From: Micrasema longulum
Lineage: Eukaryota; Arthropoda; Insecta; Trichoptera; Brachycentridae
NCBI GenBank assembly: GCA_022494885.1
Contig: JAGVSM010003760.1
Location: forward strand, 1-64,000
Length of the DNA stretch: 64,000 bases
Reading direction: 5' to 3'
Positions 32,306 through 43,039 of this stretch are shown here, piece by piece. The first letter of the stretch is position 1, and every line of letters starts with the position of its first letter. The notes under the pieces were generated by a model, which saw nothing but the letters and a program-made list of their open reading frames with translations, ran no database searches and had not been told where the DNA came from. Both the position numbers and the translations under genes were made by a program.

Positions 32306-33060
32306 TTAATTTCCTTTTTTTGTTTATGTTTATGTGAATTTCTTGTAACACGTATCACGAGCGTAGGCTTACTAAATCTAGATTATATTATGAAATCCAC
32401 GATGTAATAGTAAAATGGAAACATAGAACGAAAATGGAAACCATCATTCAGGTTTTTTTTATACTCACATTTATTCGAGTGAAAATTTCGAGAATAAGAA
32501 AAAAAAAATAGATACAATTACAAAAAGTATTTCATTGAATTAAAAAAAAACGAAAGCCAATAAAAAGTTTATCGAAAAAAAAACATTGATATTTTAATCA
32601 TAATAAAAATACAATCTATGTCCCGAAAATTTGGATGAACTCAAAATATTGTCCATACACTGCAATGGATGAGATTTCAACAGAGAAGTCTCCTCGCTTC
32701 TCTGTATGAACCGAGTTATTCATATCTTCACCACAATATCTTTTTTTTCTTCTATAATTTATTTTTGGATTTCTGGTAAACAGCATGTCGTATCTATCAA
32801 TAAAATAATGTTATTCACAGGCGCCATTGTTCCTAACCACACAAATATCCAACTAATCCCATTACTGTTTGTTGCGCCTTTCAATAGGCACATTAATTTA
32901 CCTTTATCTAAAGACAACAGGGATGTTTTCTTCAACCCCCGAACAAACCCACCCCCTCTTACGCGCCACCACTAAAGGGGTGGAAATGCAACGTCACTAA
33001 CATATTTTGTATGTAAAACAATGATGGTAAATTTGCTTTTTTTTGTCGTATAATATTTTT
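32306..33060. other. AT-rich spacer
   Basis: 32620-32650 has TTTGGATGAACTCAAAATAT, a trace of the PAL-G outer end. A C-rich segment at 32.93-32.98 kb (CCCACCCCCTCTTACGCGCC) has no partner in the window. No gene. Confidence 0.35.
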
Positions 33061-33064
33061 TAGA

Positions 33065-33240
33065 TAAACCAACAATGAAACGTAGTTATGCAAAGAGCAG
33101 CCAGCAATAGACAAGTAAAATTGAGATAATAGCACTTTTGTAAAAAAAGAGTGAATAATCTAATCTAAACAACAGTTGGAATTTTTTTACTTGGGCAAAT
33201 GATAAATAATGCATTCATACGTTTTTTTCAGATTACAAAA
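33065..33240 (+). repeat. rep-H copy
   Basis: AACGTAGTTATGCAAAGAGC, AAAATTGAGATAATAGCACT and TTGGGCAAATGATAAATAAT give the longest rep-H copy; it matches 25.56 kb and the inverse of 58.4-58.56 kb. Confidence 0.55.
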
Positions 33241-33479
33241 ACGAATTTACTTATATATTTGACCATATTTAATGATATTTATGACTGCTATACCTAATAT
33301 TAAATGAAACCAAATAAAAATTCTGAACGCATGAGGTGACATTCATTTTCATGACATTTTGATATCATGACATTTTCATATGGTGATTATTACAGTTTTT
33401 TTGTATGAAAAAGGGCCTGGCCGTTTTAAACAAAACGTAGAATTGACATTTTTGAATATTTAGATCATTTTTGCTTTAT

Positions 33480-33730
33480 GGAAGGTAATGTGATCAGTCT
33501 TACGCTTCTAGTACCAGTACAGGGACAGCTTGTCCACCACAAACCGCACACCGCACCTGAGGACATAAGTCTACTTGGCGGTGCCCATATACATGAAAAA
33601 GTTGCTCGTTGCCGAACAAGAAAAGCAGCCCAAAGGAGCTCTCTGTAATCTGGTAGCAAAAAAAATATTCAGAAGTACATACTATGCATTTCATTGGATC
33701 GAGAAAGAGGGAAGTTAATATTCCACTGAC
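33480..33730 (-). repeat. SINE1-type element, long form
   Basis: AGTCTTACGCTTCTAGTACC (the SINE1 tail inverted) is joined to GCACACCGCACCTGAGGACA and CCCAGTCAGTGG..TTAAA, the body found at 15.97-16.21 kb. A decayed tRNA-like head (GTAGGCAAATGTGTTAACCA) lies nearby at 33.87-33.92 kb. The minus-strand frames here are not genes. Confidence 0.5.
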
Positions 33731-34064
33731 TGGGATTAAATTATGAAATGATTATGAATCTTTTTAAAAGCCTTATCTTTCTCTTTCTTGAAAACCACTT
33801 CAGGAACAGCGAAATATGGTTTTTTACAAACACTTTTAAAACAAATATATCACTCGAACTCTGGGACCTCAAAAATGGTAGGCAAATGTGTTAACCACTA
33901 CACTATAACTCTGATTTATCCTCACTCAATTTTTTTTGTATTTTTCCTGAGAGGAGCCATTGAGTCGAAATCGCTCGTCCAGGAATCTCATCCTATTTCA
34001 CTTACAGAACTGTATACTTCATTCGCTTGGACACAGTATCATAAAATTTAAATAAAAGTAAATA

Positions 34065-34220
34065 TTTATTATGGAACATAAATGTTCAAATAAAAGCAGA
34101 ATGGTGAATGTTACAGTGTGTAATGTGGACATTTAAACAAGTTAATGAGAAGTCATAAGCCCTGCAAATGCCTAGACTTCTATATTCCCATCTATAAGAT
34201 GTTCGTCATGTCTGTGGTAA
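34065..34220 (-). repeat. PAL-G partial copy
   Basis: AGCAGAATGGTGAATGTTAC, GTGTAATGTGGACATTTAAA (core decayed) and GTCATAAGCCCTGCAAATGC are recognisable. Confidence 0.65.
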
Positions 34221-34456
34221 TATAATAAAAAAAACAAAGAGCTTTTTATTTATTTGAATAATTATGAAAATAGTGTTACTGAATTTAAGAAGATTTTATT
34301 TTTAGGAAGAAAAAAAATCTCTTAAAATATTCATGTATATACATAGATAGTGGTGAGACGTTCTATCCTCTCTGCTTACCATTTCAGTGAATGCGTGATG
34401 TTTGTATCTTTTCAACAATACTTTTCAGCAATTCAGTTGATTTTTTATTAATTTAT

Positions 34457-34735
34457 TTATTGTTTTAAGAAGGCCCCAGAAAACATTAAATGTTTGCATA
34501 TAATTTGTGTAAAGGTTCTAACAGTGCATCTCCAGACGAGTGGGGGGTAGTTTTCACCCCCTTGTGGGCGAAATTCATTGTTCAAGATTCGCGATGTTAA
34601 CCCTTCAAGAGATAAATCTTCGAAACGGAAACCATTTGGCGCCCTTTTGCCGAAGGGGGGCGCGAGAGGGTTGATCATCGCGACTAACGGGTTGAAATTC
34701 AAAACAGTAAATATTAACTTTGATAAAGCAACCAC
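34457..34735 (-). other. GC-rich island with nested hairpin and 92-aa frame
   Basis: Outer stem TCGCGATG (34589-34596)/CATCGCGA (34676-34683) plus AACCC/GGGTT encloses inner GCGCCC (34639-34644)/GGGCGC (34658-34663). The minus-strand frame reads LNFNPLVAMINPLAPPFGKR, RFEDLSLEGLTSRI and EFRPQGGENYPPLVWRC; I do not recognise it. Composition differs sharply from the flanks. It may be an unclassified transposon fragment. Confidence 0.35.
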
Positions 34736-34819
34736 TGAGCATTTTCATAAAATTAAAAATTACAATATGGACATTAAAAAAACAAAAACGTGTAAAAACA
34801 CCTTTTTAAATAAACATTA

Positions 34820-34905
34820 GTTATCAACCATGTCGGGAATCGAATCTGAGATCTCTTGCATGGTGTGTAAACGCGCTGACCTTTACATCACGAGGCCAAC
34901 GAATG
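34820..34905 (-). repeat. SINE1 head
   Basis: Inverted tRNA-like head: ATGTCGGGAATCGAATCTGA, GATCTCTTGCATGGTGTGTA and CGCTGACCTTTACATCACGA. Confidence 0.65.
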
Positions 34906-36024
34906 AAATATATCAAAACAAATTCTATTTTCTTTTTATTTACTACGCACAGTACACAATTTTATCATGGCAAAATTATTTATTTTTATGTCCCGACTTG
35001 TTGGAAAACTCAGAATTAAGTCGGGACTCTTCCATACGTCAATACAATTATAAATTTAATGACAAATCAAAAAATATAATACAGACGAGTACATAGTGTC
35101 GCAAAGTTAAGATCATTCATCTAAATACATGAATATTGTGAGGATTTTTTTTTGTTTGTTTATTTAATATAATATAAAGTTACAGTTAACAAAAAAAATA
35201 CATAATAAAACAAAAGTACAGAAAAAAAAAACGAAATGGACCACATCAAAAAAAGAAGCAACCTCTTGTGCTTGCTGTAAAAAATGATAAAATAATAACA
35301 ATGAATCTAAAGATATTCGTGATTGATCGTGTGGAAATTTAATTACTCGGGGTAAATTAAGACAAAAAATTGAATTTAAAAACACGACCCCCAAATATTT
35401 ATATTTATAAATTCATTTTAAGGAAGATTAAGAAATATAATAGGTATCCAATTTTCTTTAGGGCTGTAGTTCCTTATTGTATTTTGTTTGATCAATGATT
35501 TATATTTAATATGATTTGTTTATTTTAAAACACGTGTACAAATTTGGTAGATATAATCAAACTGTGTAAAATAAAAGGCGGTAAGTCGTGTAAAATAAAA
35601 AAAATAAAAAAAATAAATTATAATCTCACCTGTACCTGATCAAAGGGAAATCAATTTCTTTACAATACAGTGATTAGGCTAGTACTCAAAATAAACATAA
35701 GTTTAAATCTAGAAAAATAGATTTCAGACAGTAAAGAAACAAAAAAATAAAATGTTTCAATTTTCCCTCATACAATGTATAATACAATTTAATTAAAAAT
35801 GACATACATATGAAACTAGACAGAAAAATACAAATTTAACAATAAGGATTGTATGTGTATGAAAAAGCTCACCGTACGTACAGTGGTTTAAAATTGTAAT
35901 ATGTGCTAACTCAACCAACTCAATAATTTAAAAACCCCTTTTTATGTTTGATTCAGGAATGAAGTAAATAATTAATAATTATTGATATATGAGATACTCA
36001 ACCTATACATTTGAAATTAAAACA
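34906..36024. other. AT-rich spacer
   Basis: The block at 35.16-35.40 kb starts with a T-rich end and may be an antisense LINE 3' UTR, but no match was found. The frames at 34830-35096 (plus) and 35164-35394 (minus) show no motif. Confidence 0.35.
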
Positions 36025-36600
36025 TATTTTCAGGCAATGTCTTGCTTATGTGGGTGAAGTAAGAACTATACTCAGAACTCTCCACTTATACGTTTTGCAC
36101 GTGAATATAATTTGAACTTTCCTTTTATTGATCCATTTGATTGTAAAAAAATAACATTTAAAATACGCGTCTTAAACATACTTTTTGGTCTTATACTTAG
36201 TTTCAATAATAAAGTCTCATTTTATCTTCTTTATTTTTATTTAATTTTATCTCTAATTCTGAATATTTTATATATATTTATATTTTCGACACTTGTGCAA
36301 TAATATTTATACACATGTCCACCCTCATTCTAATATAACACCCACTCACCCACCCTCTCACTCACTTACACTCACACAAACACACTAGTATGTATTGTAC
36401 GTGTATTTAATGTTTTTCTGTGGATATCTGTCATTAGTTTTATTCTCTATATTTTTTTTTGTTATGTTTTTGTCACACGTATTACTGTTGTTATCCCCAA
36501 TAAGTAAAAAAAAATAAAATATATTAAGTCACATATGTTTCAGCTCTTTAACTTCATAAAAATCAGATATAGATCAAAGATTTTAAGAAATGTGGATGCA
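36025..36600. repeat. PAL-G copy interrupted by a Jk3 3' UTR
   Basis: PAL-G sequence (TTTTCAGGCAATGTCTTGC, GTGGGTGAAGTAAG) ends at about 36055. The Jk3 tail 36056-36524 (ACTCTCCACTTATACGTTTT, then the C-rich CCACTCACCCACCCTCTCAC UTR block and A-rich end) follows. PAL-G resumes at 36525 (ATGTTTCAGCTCTTTAACTT). The Jk3 insertion is therefore younger than this PAL-G copy. Confidence 0.65.
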
Positions 36601-36690
36601 AAATCGGGTTGTGGTTCCGTGACTAGTGACACAGACTCGCAGATCAGAGGTATGAGGTTTAAACCCCACTCTACCACAACTTCGTTCCCA
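36600..36690 (+). repeat. SINE2 copy
   Basis: AATCGGGTTGTGGTTCCGTG, ACTCGCAGATCAGAGG and GGTTTAAACCCC resemble a tRNA-derived head with A- and B-box-like segments. The minus-strand copy at 59.83 kb starts with the same AAATCGGGTTGTGG. Confidence 0.5.
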
Positions 36691-36819
36691 TTTTCTTACA
36701 GTAAGTTATAAACAATTCGTTAAAAATTGTCACCAAAATTAAAATATTTGGGTAAAAAATAACGAAGTAAATATTTCTTTTAAAAAAATGTATTTAAAAA
36801 TATACATTTAAAGGGCTGA

Positions 36820-37160
36820 TAAGTTATCATTGACCACTTTACACACTGTGTAACTAACTGCTATAAAAAGCAGAATAAACCCTAAAAAGTATAATATTTT
36901 CGGGCTGTAAATGATAGTGAAATAATTCAGCCTGATTAATCTTACCGACATCAATGGAAGTTTCGCCTCTTTTATTTTACCGAGGTCAACAGATGAAAGA
37001 GTTGAGGAAATGTGAATGTTTAAACATGAGCCGAATGATAAGTGTTACACAGCGTGTAATGTGGACGCTTAGATCAGCCAATGACAGGTCATATGCCCAG
37101 ATAATCCGTAAATTTTAATTTTTTCGTTTTAAAAATGTTCCCCGTCTTTATTGTAATATA
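36820..37160 (-). repeat. PAL-G decayed copy
   Basis: GACCACTTTACACACTGTGTA at the left mirrors TGTTACACAGCGTGTAATGT at about 37043. Between them lies an inverted B half (GTTTCGCCTCTTTTATTTTA) and then AGCCAATGACAGGTCATATG. Confidence 0.6.
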
Positions 37161-37989
37161 AAAATTTAACACTCAAGTTAAAATACACCTAATTATAAAA
37201 TGTGTCTGTTGGCTTTTCTACAAAATAAAATGAATTAAATTCAAAGATCTTTGTTTCCTCTGTGTAGTCTTAAAGAACACGTTTCGGAAATTTCACAAAC
37301 TTTAATAGTGTAATCAACTGTGAAATGGCAAAGATGTACCCTTCGCAAATATTTTCCGATATTAGCATAAGGCAAGACAATTTAAGGGTTGTTCTAGGTA
37401 GCTGCATTAGGCAGAGGGGGTGGTTTGATTTGTGATTCCTTACACTGCAATATAGTATTGTTTTTAATGGCCTCCATACAACTTCAAGTGGGTTTTACAG
37501 TTTTGAATATTCGTTTATGTTGCGGGCTAAGGGCGCAGAGTGAAGATATAATTTATTTTGGTTCTTAGATTTATCTAACACAAGTATTTACCCGCAGCTT
37601 TGATCGCAGGGTAACAGAGCGAAAAATTGTTAAATAATTAGTTTTGTCGTTTAACAATAAATATATTCCCGATGAAACAAAATGGTTTTTGGGATAAAAA
37701 GTAACCAGTATCTGTTGCTGGCCCTCCAACTTTAGTTTTGGAAAATATACGACGATTTTTTTTGTATGTTGACAAAGCGTCGTTACACTAATTTTATTAT
37801 TTTTTTTTTTTTCTAAAAATTTTCTCAAAGGAGTGAGATATTTTTGTCGGAATGAAAAGTAGCCTATTTCACTTCTTATCTCTCCAGCTATCCAAAAAAA
37901 CACAAATCCGTCACTCCGTTGCAACGTGGAGAAAACACAGACAAACAAAAATACTTTCGCATTTGTAATATTACTCGTTTTTACAATGG
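37161..37989. other. Spacer with an unassigned 146-aa minus frame
   Basis: The minus frame 37571-38011 begins in the LK 3' UTR and continues through sequence reading VFLFVCVFSTLQRSDGFVFF and GQQQILVTFYPKNHFVSSG. Similar wording is common in dispersed insect repeats, but I cannot tie it to a named protein. It is treated as repeat sequence, not a gene. Confidence 0.3.
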
Positions 37990-38696
37990 GATAATATTTA
38001 TTTATTTGCATACATAAGGTTATTGTACATTTTTTTAGACAAGTCCTAACTCTATGGGACTAAAAGTCCTGTGTTGAGATGGGACGAGCAATTATATGAC
38101 ACAGACACATGAGTATATAACCACAAATATAGGATTAGAAACATAAAAAAATATTTTTTAAAACATACACAGGGCTATTGGTAACTCGACGTATTCCCGG
38201 TAGGACAAAGTAAAGGTACACAAATGCAAGACATTCAAGTACCCCAATGTATGGCCTCTCTGTTGCTATTATTAAAATATTGTGAAGAAGTGATAGAATG
38301 TAAATGTTTCTTCTATGCCTGATACTGAGCCAGTGTAGTTGCGTGCGATACTCGGTAATGTAGTTAAATTTGCGAAGATCAAAGATATAACGTATTCAAA
38401 TATTCTGCAATCGTTCTAACTTATCAAATAATTCAGAGTTAGCGTCTAGATAACATACATCCGCATACAGTCAAGGAGTGGAAGGTGTAAGCCCTGGACC
38501 AATGTTTGCAAGAAATTCTGTAATATTTTAAGTGAGTGCAAACTGCTATAAAGTTTACGACTAACTTATTTAACCTGACCGTGCCACCCCAAATGCTTAA
38601 GAATGATAATACCTAAGTTTTTGACTGAAGTCATGAATGAAATTTCTGTACCATCTATTTTGAAAAGAGGAAGTGTAGAAAATTTCACCTTTGAAT
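37990..38696 (-). pseudogene. LK LINE, post-palm region and 3' UTR
   Basis: Minus strand: FSTLPLFKIDGTEISFMTSV, KNLGIIILKHLGWHGQVK, a stop, VSRKLYSSLHSLK and further fragments (RIFEYV, LARNYT-like) with frameshifts. SVKNLGV..D..L.W..QV..VSRKxY..LxxLK is diagnostic of a jockey/CR1-type LINE after the RT palm. The 3' UTR ends in an A/T tail near 37995. A PAL-F element is inserted at its right edge. Confidence 0.65.
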
Positions 38697-38709
38697 ACAT
38701 TTATTTACT

Positions 38710-39215
38710 GATTGATTGATTTGGTGTTTATTTTGTAGAACTCCATATTTAAACTTATAATATTAGATATCAAACACTGATTTGAGTCTACTGAACGCTT
38801 TATTTTATTTTTACAAATATAAACTTTAAAAAAAAAACTTCGTGACAATTGTTTCACCTTGTTAGGGCATTTTCAAACAAATGTGAAGATTGTATGGATT
38901 GAATATCCTTATATAGTTATATAATTCAAGGTACTTAAGTAGAAAATAAAAATAATCTTATGAACATTATCATGTACATTGATCATAATTGAGGGAAACA
39001 CCAATGGTTAAGGGCGAGGCTAAGTGTTTAATAGGTAATGGAGAATTATATAATTATATAAGGACATTCAATCCATATAATCTTCACATTCGTTTGAAAA
39101 TGCCCTAACAAGGCGAAACAATTGTCACGAAGTTTTTATTTTTATATGTTTATATTTGTAAAAATAAAATAAAGTGTTCGGTAGACTCAAATCAGTGTTT
39201 GATTTCTAATATTAT
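38710..39215. repeat. PAL-F full copy with perfect 13-bp target duplication
   Basis: ACATTTATTTACT flanks both sides (38697-38709, 39216-39228). A 47-base one-sided tail with (GATT)n precedes a left arm of about 170 bases (from 38757). A unique middle (38940-39045) precedes the inverted right arm, about 92% alike by eye. Each arm carries the GGCGAAACAATTGTCACG motif on opposite strands, with one base changed in the left arm. Confidence 0.85.
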
Positions 39216-39228
39216 ACATTTATTTACT

Positions 39229-39537
39229 ACCAACAGCATCTACTAACTGTATCATATGAATTATTTTTGATTGTGAATTTTTAGTAGTAAATTTTAATGT
39301 TTTTGGAAGCAGAGAGAGAGAGGAGGAACGAAGAGTTGGAACTTTATCATGTCTTCTCATTTTTATGTACTTTTTATTTCATTTTTATAATTTTCATTTT
39401 TTCAGTATGTAATATCTTTCCTCTTTTCTTCTGAATTCATAATAAATTAATGCGAAATCTGTAATTGGTCTTACTTTTTAAAACTGTTTACTTGTTTTAT
39501 TTTTATTAAATAGACCGCATGATTTCCATAATAAATT
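39229..39537 (+). repeat. Jk4 LINE 3' UTR
   Basis: GGAAGCAGAGAGAGAGAGGA, ATGTCTTCTCATTTTTATGT and TAGACCGCATGATTTCCATA match the 3' UTR downstream of the Jk4 frame at 40.5-40.76 kb. It ends with ATAATAAA. Confidence 0.7.
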
Positions 39538-40765
39538 ATGGAAAACATACAGTCTTTTTAATAGATTAAACACATATTGCATTAAAAACAGATTATCTAT
39601 TAACATTAAAAAGTGTCAGCAAATTTCTTTTTACCGCATTCGTACTAAAATAATAAATTATTCATATAAAATCAACGAGTTAACTATAAATTCTTCTACG
39701 GAAGTCCGTGACTTTGGTGTTGTACTTAATAGTAAACTTACATTTAACAAACATATGGAAAATACTGTTGAAAAAGCTTACAAAATGTTAGGGTTTGTCA
39801 TACGATCAACCAAACCTTTCACAACAACTGACGCATTAATAAAACTTTTTTTTTCATATGTACGTAGTGTCTTAGAGTTTGGTTCGCCGATATGGAATCC
39901 TCAATATAATACTTACAAAAATCGTATTGAACATATTCAAAACTACTTTCTTAGACAATTAGATTTCAAAAATAATGTTTCATTTTCAAGAAGGACTGAG
40001 TCCGCTAATTTTCACAATGTTCAAAATCTCGCAACTCGGCGTACCATGTTGGATATGAGCTTTCTCAGCAAAATTGTTAACAACCTAATTGATAGCCCAG
40101 AAATCGTTAGAAGCATTTCATATCGAGTCCCTGTCCGTAGAACTCGTCAATCTGTACTTTTCGACATTCCTAACTCAATGACTAATTATTTGAAAAATAG
40201 CACTCTTCAAAGAATACAGATTACCCATAATGACAGTTTTCGTGACATCGACATATTACATTGTAAATACTGTATTTTTATCAGATCTGTTAGACATTTA
40301 AAATTTATCTCCTGCTTGACTTATAACTTTTAATTTGACTTTTAATTTTATCTTTCAATTTTAACTTTTTAATTTTGACTTTAACTTTTAATTTAAACTT
40401 TTAACTTTTATTTTAATTTTAATTTTTACTTTGACTTTTAATTTTAATTTTTAATTTAAACTCTTAATTTAAACCTGCATCTTATGAATTATTGTTGGTT
40501 GTGAATTTTTACAAAGAAATATAAATGTTCATGGAAGCAGAGAGAGAGAGGGAGGAAAGTAGAGTTGGAGCTATACAATGTCTTCTCCCTTTTATGTACT
40601 TTTTATATAATATTTATATTTTTACTTTTTTAGAATTAAATTATTTTTCCCTTCTCCTCCTGCATTCATAATAAATTAGTGTGAAATCTGTATTTGGTCT
40701 TATTTTTTTTAAATTGTTATTTTGTATCTTGTTTTATATAAAGACCGTATGATTTTCTTAATAAA
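39538..40765 (+). pseudogene. Jk4 LINE, RT C-terminal part and 3' UTR
   Basis: The frame is open from 39482 to the stop at 40333; the annotated part begins where LINE sequence starts. It reads LFNRLNTYCIKNRLSINIKK, CQQISFYRIRTK, STEVRDFGVVLNSKLTFNKH, KAYKMLGFVIRSTKPFT, YVRSVLEFGSPIWNPQYNTY, RIEHIQNYFLRQLDF and SYRVPVRRTRQSVLFDIPNS. This is the longest uninterrupted LINE frame here, about 265 codons, but it lacks the RT active site (5'-truncated). The UTR has a TTTTAA(C/T)TT minisatellite (40.32-40.48 kb). Confidence 0.8.
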
Positions 40766-41890
40766 TAAATAAAAAATAATAAAAAAATATTCAAAATAAA
40801 GAACAATCAACTATTTTACACGTCGTAAACGACATTGTTTAGTATCGAAGTAAATTTTTATATAATTGAGTTGACATAATGTATGAATCTAGTTTGACAC
40901 GGCCCCAGCCGGATGGTGGTCATTATAATGTCATTCTATCTTCTGTATCTTCGTTATTACATCTATGATTACGAGGGGCATAAGGCGTAACAACTTTACC
41001 GTCTTACTGTGTTGCAGGTATGGGATACACCGATGCACACGAATAGAAAATAATCAAGATTGGTATAAAAAATCTTATAAAACAGAGTTGTAAATATTAT
41101 TTTAAAAAACAGATTCAAAAGGGTTAAGTCGATGTTTAATTAATTAAAAATACTTACATTTATTTATTCATTTTCAGTTCACAAACAGTTAAACATATCA
41201 CAATTTAAATACAATTTATAAAATGAAAAATAATAACACTAAACATCTTTCACCAATTATATGTGAACACCAATAGTCACAAAAGAAAAATTAAAAATTG
41301 TATATGGACCAAAATTTAGTTTTCAGTACATGTTATTAAAGCAGTTTATTGGAATTTATTTAAGATTTATTTTAATAAAATTTAATTTAAGGTGGATGCA
41401 ATTTATACAATCGAATATAATTTTACTAGATTATTAATAAAGCCTCGTGGTAGTAATAAGTTTTTTTTTAAATGTATGTCAATAATTATAGTAAAAATAG
41501 ACACAATATAATAAAATAAATAAAAAACAATGCGTACTCTTATTTAGTGTATCCGTTTTATTATTGTACGTGTTAGTTAGGGTGAGTATATATATTTAGG
41601 GTGTGTGAGGGTGTATGTATATGTGTATGGGTGTGTGAGTATTGTGTGTATGCGAGAGTGTGTAGTGAATATAAGTGGACTTTTTCCTCATTAAGGTTTT
41701 TTTTTTTTAAATAGTTTTTTTATTTTTTTTATTATGTGGTTTAACGTTAGGTTAGGATAGTTTGAGTTAACTTTAATATAAAAAACAGGTTTTTTTAGTT
41801 CACTTAATTCTTAACATAGTTTGATAATTAATCCTTAACTTAACTTGATGTATTAACCATCTTTTTTCAACCTTTCCTAACCTAACATTT
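40766..41890. other. AT-rich spacer with TG-rich segment
   Basis: 41.58-41.67 kb is a TG-rich run (GGGTGTGTGAGGGTGTATG), resembling an inverted C-rich LINE UTR but not clearly matched. Further right are several short TAACCTAACC-like words. No gene. Confidence 0.4.
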
Positions 41891-41896
41891 TGTTTC

Positions 41897-41974
41897 GGCC
41901 GTTCTAAAAGAGCTAGGTTTCAACCAGCCAACACGTTGAACGTTGAGTTATCTTAACTCATTCAACGAACGGCC
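41897..41974. repeat. Nested hairpin
   Basis: GGCCGTTC (41897-41904)/GAACGGCC (41967-41974) encloses CGTTGAA (41934-41940)/TTCAACG (41961-41967), which encloses TGAGTTA/TAACTCA around a TCT loop (41944-41960). It could be a small DNA-transposon end or a cruciform-forming site. Confidence 0.55.
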
Positions 41975-42284
41975 TGGACATTCGGTTGAATGCCGGAATT
42001 CAATGAATAGCATAGTCGCTTAGTTGAGTGGCCGATTTAACTATTTGGCAGCGACATACCTATCAGGCGCGTGCGGTGACTTTTATCAGTAAGGATGCTG
42101 ACAAAAAGTAATCATGTTCTTAATTTTAGTAGGTTTATTCAGAATTATTTAATACGCTATGTAAGTTGTCCATTAAAATAATAATATTTATAGTTGACAA
42201 TCAATAAATTGATGGAACACAGGCGCGTCTAGAGGTGAAGTTGTATATTTTCTTATTTTCTATTTCGGGAGACCTTATTGTTAG

Positions 42285-42380
42285 CCAGCACTCTCGCCTC
42301 CGCCAACATCAATTCCGCGTCCCTTAGTTCCGCCAAATAACGGTGAAAGATCGCCATAGATGGTCTTCCAGGACAGTCAC
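42285..42380. repeat. rep-J fragment
   Basis: GGAGACCTTATTGTTAGCCA and GCGTCCCTTAGTTCCGCC are related to 23.48-23.58 kb. Confidence 0.4.
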
Positions 42381-43039
42381 CGTATGTGTGAAAAGAAGAT
42401 AAACAATATAAACATCAAAACACTTAAAACAAGACCCGAGACAATTGTTCTTAAATTTGGGCCAAGTGTCAATAATGCGCTACTTTAAACTTTATGTGAA
42501 ACGTTATTAGAGTCGTTTTTTCTTCAAACTATGTAGGTTGGATGCTTCTTATCTTTCCAAGTTTTGAAAGAGAAATCTAAAACCTTATTAACCTAAAGCG
42601 CGTGCGCGAAATTTTGGACAATTGCAATGGGAACTAGACGCAACTCGACAAGCAGCATTTCGCGTATACAACAAATACTATCAAGAACAAGGTACCTAGA
42701 TATTCAGTGCGTACGTTGGTATAGGAAATACGTTTAATATGTAGCTGGGTATGTTTACTGAAGATATTGTTTGAATCGCGTTCACCCGAACGTTCTCAGT
42801 GAGAATTTTAGGAATACATATTTGAAGGTTTTATTTCGTATTTATAATACACTTTTTGTAAAATTCATGCTATTATTAAATTTTTAAGGGATGCGCCGTA
42901 TCCACAGCCTGATACCTATGTACTATGACGTTCTTTGTCCCTTCGAAGCCGGATCCAGGGGGCATGTCTGCGGTTCTACTTGTGAGCTAACAATGTATTG
43001 CCTTAATGTCATACAGAAAAACTAGAATTTATTTAATTC
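42381..43039. other. Spacer, nothing recognised
   Basis: No motif or repeat matched within the window. Confidence 0.4.

Noticed and set aside
37571..38011. 146-aa minus-strand frame
   Set aside because: It starts in a LINE 3' UTR and runs through repeat-like sequence; no family motif, so not called a gene.
41580..41670. Telomere-like TG repeat
   Set aside because: Irregular TG-rich words without a TTAGG-type unit.
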